From the NCBI GenBank assembly GCA_964392085.1, contig CAYMOV010000121.1:1-6988 (forward strand): 6,988 nt of DNA. The letters are read 5' to 3'. The DNA comes from CAYMOV01 sp964392085. Lineage in GTDB: Bacteria; Oederibacteriota; Muellerivitia; Muellerivitales; Muellerivitaceae. Below, in pieces: positions 4,739-6,988 of the stretch. The notes below the pieces were generated by a model. The model worked only from the letters and a program-made list of their open reading frames with translations, was not told the origin of the DNA and searched no databases. The translations under genes were made by a program, and so were the position numbers. How positions within the stretch are numbered: the first letter of the stretch is position 1; each line of letters begins with the position of its first letter.

Positions 4739-6976
4739 TCACTTCACTTCGATCGGGCCCAGGGGCCCGTCGTACAGCCCCGCGTTGCCCGTGCCGTTGA
4801 AGACCCGGATGGCGATCACGTTGGGCTCCCCGAACCGGACCCATTTCGCCGGCACGGGATAGGCCCGAAGTTGGTTCCATTGGCCCTGGAATTTCGGGGG
4901 GAATTCCCCGGTCTTGCCGATGGAATGGCCGTTCAGGTAGCTCTCATCGGTGTCGTCGATCTTCCCCAGCGGGATCACCAGGTCATGGCCCTTCCACTCG
5001 GCCGGGATGAGGACCGTCCGCCGGTACCAACCGTAATCGTTGTCCCCATAGTAGTTTGAATGGTGCTCCCAGGTGTCGGGCAATTGGACCTTCTCCCAGT
5101 CGGAGTCCCTCGAGTCCGGGTCCTTCCATTTGAGGTCGTCCCCCTTCTTGAACAGCCACTCGCCGGTCAAATCGATGGCCGGCAAGGCCGCCTGGCCTGT
5201 CAGGGCAGGGACGCCCTTGGACTCCACCGAGATCCCGACCAAAGCGGCCCTAGGCGCCTCGAAGGAGGCCTGGACTACCTTCTCCGCCCCGGGATCCACC
5301 GAGACCTTTTGGGTAGCCACGGTCTGGCCGCCCGTCCAGAGGGAATATTCCCGATCCAGGGGTTGGGACGAGAAGTTCTGGACGACCCATTGGGCGCTCA
5401 CCCGAAGGCCCTTCAACCCCAGGGAAAGTCGCCCCTGGCAGGACCCGTCCAGGGTGACTTGGTAGGCCACCGGATCCGGACCCTTCTTGGACGGCGGCGG
5501 GAGGATGAGCCCCGCGGCTTCCCGCTTCCAATCGACTTTCTCGGAGGACCCCAGGAGGCGGACGCCCAAAACTTCCAACCCGGGAGCCGCCCGTGGGCTC
5601 AAGAGGGAGACGGTGACCGGCTGGGTTGGGCCGACCAGGGTGATCACGTTAAGCTTGTCTCCCTTGCGGGTGAAGCGCAGGTCGCCCTGCTGGTAGGCGG
5701 TGTCGGACTCGTTGAACTTACCGACCTTCTCCTTCGTGGGGCCTTCCCCGTAGGCGATCCAGGGCCTCGTTCCAAAGATGGTCTCCCCGTTCACTTTCAA
5801 CCAGGCCCCCATCTCGCGTAATACTTTCACGGATTCCTCGGGCAAGGTGCCGTCGGGCTTGGGACCTATGTCGAGCAGCAGGTTGCCGTTCTTGCTGACG
5901 GCATCGATCAGGGTACGCAACAGGAGGGCCGAGGACTTGTAGTGGTCGTTCTCGATATAACACCAGGATCCCCAACTGATGGCGGTGTCGGTCTGCCAGG
6001 GCTCGGTGCGGATGTCGGGCAGTCCCCCCCGCTCCACGTCCATCACCGCCGTGCCGGCCACGTAGGCCTTGTCCTTAGTCGCCAGGACCGGCACGCGTTT
6101 CTCCTTGGCGGCCTGGTCGTAGAGGTAGGCGGTGAACTCGCGGAGGTAGGGCTTGAAGACGTCCTTCTCGCCGATCCACCAGTCGAAATACATGACTTGG
6201 GGATGGTACTTGTCGGCCAACTCGGAGGCTCGGGCCAGCCAATTGCGCAGGTAGGCCTCATCCGGCGTCGTGTCGTCGGGGGCCGCGGGGCCGTAGAAGT
6301 CGGAATATTGGGGGTCCTGCACGTCGCTGGGGAACTTCATGCCGCCGTTCATGAACCACCAATGCTCGGCCCGGTGGGAGGAGAGGCCGAAGACCAGGCC
6401 CTGCTTGCGGGCTTCCCCGGCCAAGAGCCCGATGATGTCCCGTTTGGGGCCCTTCTTCACGGCCGTCCAGTCCGAGAAGTCGGAATCGTACATGGCGAAA
6501 CCGTCGTGGTGCTCTGCGACCGGCACCACATACTTGGCGCCCGCATCCTTGAAGGTCCTGATCCAAACCACCGGGTCGAACTTCTTGGCCTTGAAAAGGG
6601 GCGCGAAGTCCTTGTAGCCGAACTTGGTCAGGGGACCGTAGGTGGCCACCTGGTGCTTATACTCGGCGCTGTCCTTCTGGTACATGTTGCGGGAGTACCA
6701 CTCGTTGGCGAAGGACGGGACCGAATAGAGGCCCCAATGGATGAAGATGCCGAACTTCGCGTCCCGGTACCAGTCGGGGATTTGGTATTTCTTGAGGTTG
6801 TCCCAGTCGTTTTGGAAGGGCCCCTGGGTGACGGCCTGGTCCACCTGGGCGACCTTCGCGTCCACCATGGCCTTCTGGGCCGAGGTTTCCCACTGGAGGC
6901 CGTCCGCCATGGCCGAGCCTCCCGCCAGGAGCAAACCGCAGACCCCCAGGATGGTCATAAAGTTCTTTTGATTCAC
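4739..6976 (-). CDS. Secreted GH29 alpha-L-fucosidase with C-terminal GH2-type sugar-binding domain
   Basis: Alpha-L-fucosidases of GH29 remove terminal alpha-fucose by a retaining mechanism. Residues 1-24 form a signal peptide ending SAMA, so the enzyme is exported. The catalytic barrel covers about 60-405: FGIFIHWGLYSVPSF (75-89), NEWYSRNMY (91-99), VAEHHDGFAMYDS (153-165) with His156-His157, VMYFDWWIG (261-269) with the expected nucleophile Asp265, EPWQTDTAISWGSW (325-338) and NGNLLLDIGPKPDG (363-376). I cannot assign the acid/base residue. Beta-sandwich regions follow (about 430-515 and 515-600). Then comes a jelly-roll domain (603-745) like the GH2 N-terminal sugar-binding domain: LTGEWLF, YGWYRRTVLIP, LGKIDDTDESYLNGHSIGKTGEFPP, and a final GNAGLYDGPLG. 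At 745 residues it is well above the size of simple GH29 enzymes because of these additions. The start is GTG at 6976, preceded by GGAGG with a five-base spacer; an internal ATG (codon 7) would shorten the signal peptide. Confidence 0.93.
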   Translation of the reverse strand: MNQKNFMTILGVCGLLLAGGSAMADGLQWETSAQKAMVDAKVAQVDQAVTQGPFQNDWDNLKKYQIPDWYRDAKFGIFIHWGLYSVPSFANEWYSRNMYQKDSAEYKHQVATYGPLTKFGYKDFAPLFKAKKFDPVVWIRTFKDAGAKYVVPVAEHHDGFAMYDSDFSDWTAVKKGPKRDIIGLLAGEARKQGLVFGLSSHRAEHWWFMNGGMKFPSDVQDPQYSDFYGPAAPDDTTPDEAYLRNWLARASELADKYHPQVMYFDWWIGEKDVFKPYLREFTAYLYDQAAKEKRVPVLATKDKAYVAGTAVMDVERGGLPDIRTEPWQTDTAISWGSWCYIENDHYKSSALLLRTLIDAVSKNGNLLLDIGPKPDGTLPEESVKVLREMGAWLKVNGETIFGTRPWIAYGEGPTKEKVGKFNESDTAYQQGDLRFTRKGDKLNVITLVGPTQPVTVSLLSPRAAPGLEVLGVRLLGSSEKVDWKREAAGLILPPPSKKGPDPVAYQVTLDGSCQGRLSLGLKGLRVSAQWVVQNFSSQPLDREYSLWTGGQTVATQKVSVDPGAEKVVQASFEAPRAALVGISVESKGVPALTGQAALPAIDLTGEWLFKKGDDLKWKDPDSRDSDWEKVQLPDTWEHHSNYYGDNDYGWYRRTVLIPAEWKGHDLVIPLGKIDDTDESYLNGHSIGKTGEFPPKFQGQWNQLRAYPVPAKWVRFGEPNVIAIRVFNGTGNAGLYDGPLGPIEVK

Positions 6977-6981
6977 GGAAT

Positions 6982-6986
6982 CCTCC
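6982..6986 (-). promoter_or_regulatory. Ribosome-binding site of the GTG-started fucosidase
   Basis: GGAGG followed by ATTCC and then GTG at 6976. Sequence and spacing are identical to the galK leader. Anything upstream, including a promoter, lies outside the window. Confidence 0.8.
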
Positions 6987-6988
6987 GG

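Noticed and set aside
5060..5821. Plus-strand frame of 253 codons opposite the fucosidase
   Set aside because: No domain is visible and it is antisense to a clear GH29 gene with conserved C-terminal modules.

Overview
This is a GC-rich bacterial window from a draft assembly: a run of exactly 100 Ns interrupts one gene, and the left-most gene runs off the edge. All five protein genes lie on the minus strand and read from right to left. Strong GGAGG ribosome-binding sites and TTG/GTG starts are used freely. I see no phage, transposase, CRISPR, tRNA or rRNA. The gene families suggest an uncultured polysaccharide degrader of the PVC or FCB type, but this is a weak inference.

In transcription order: (1) 6976-4739 encodes a large secreted GH29 alpha-L-fucosidase with extra beta-sandwich domains and a C-terminal GH2-type sugar-binding jelly roll. 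(2) 4562-3414 encodes galactokinase (GalK) with all three family motifs. (3) 3260-2355 encodes a sugar-phosphate nucleotidyltransferase. (4) 2272-1058 encodes a probable secreted glycoside-hydrolase-like protein of unrecognised family, broken by the gap. (5) 923-1 is the N-terminal 307 residues of a secreted protein with a DUF5060 domain followed by a glycoside hydrolase barrel.

Together they look like a small saccharide-use locus. Secreted enzymes would release fucose and other sugars from a fucosylated, probably galactose-containing glycan. GalK would make galactose-1-phosphate inside the cell. The neighbouring nucleotidyltransferase could convert it to UDP-galactose with UTP, replacing GalT, which is absent from the window. 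That last step is a hypothesis.

The most unusual structure is between the genes. Three of the four intergenic gaps each hold an imperfect long hairpin whose arms are built from short tandem units beginning CAC, with periods of 10, 8 and 9 nt (around 971-1035, 3279-3406 and 4641-4726). The fourth gap (2273-2354) has none; it holds only a lone TATAAA and a problematic gene start. No stretch longer than 300 bases lacks a gene.
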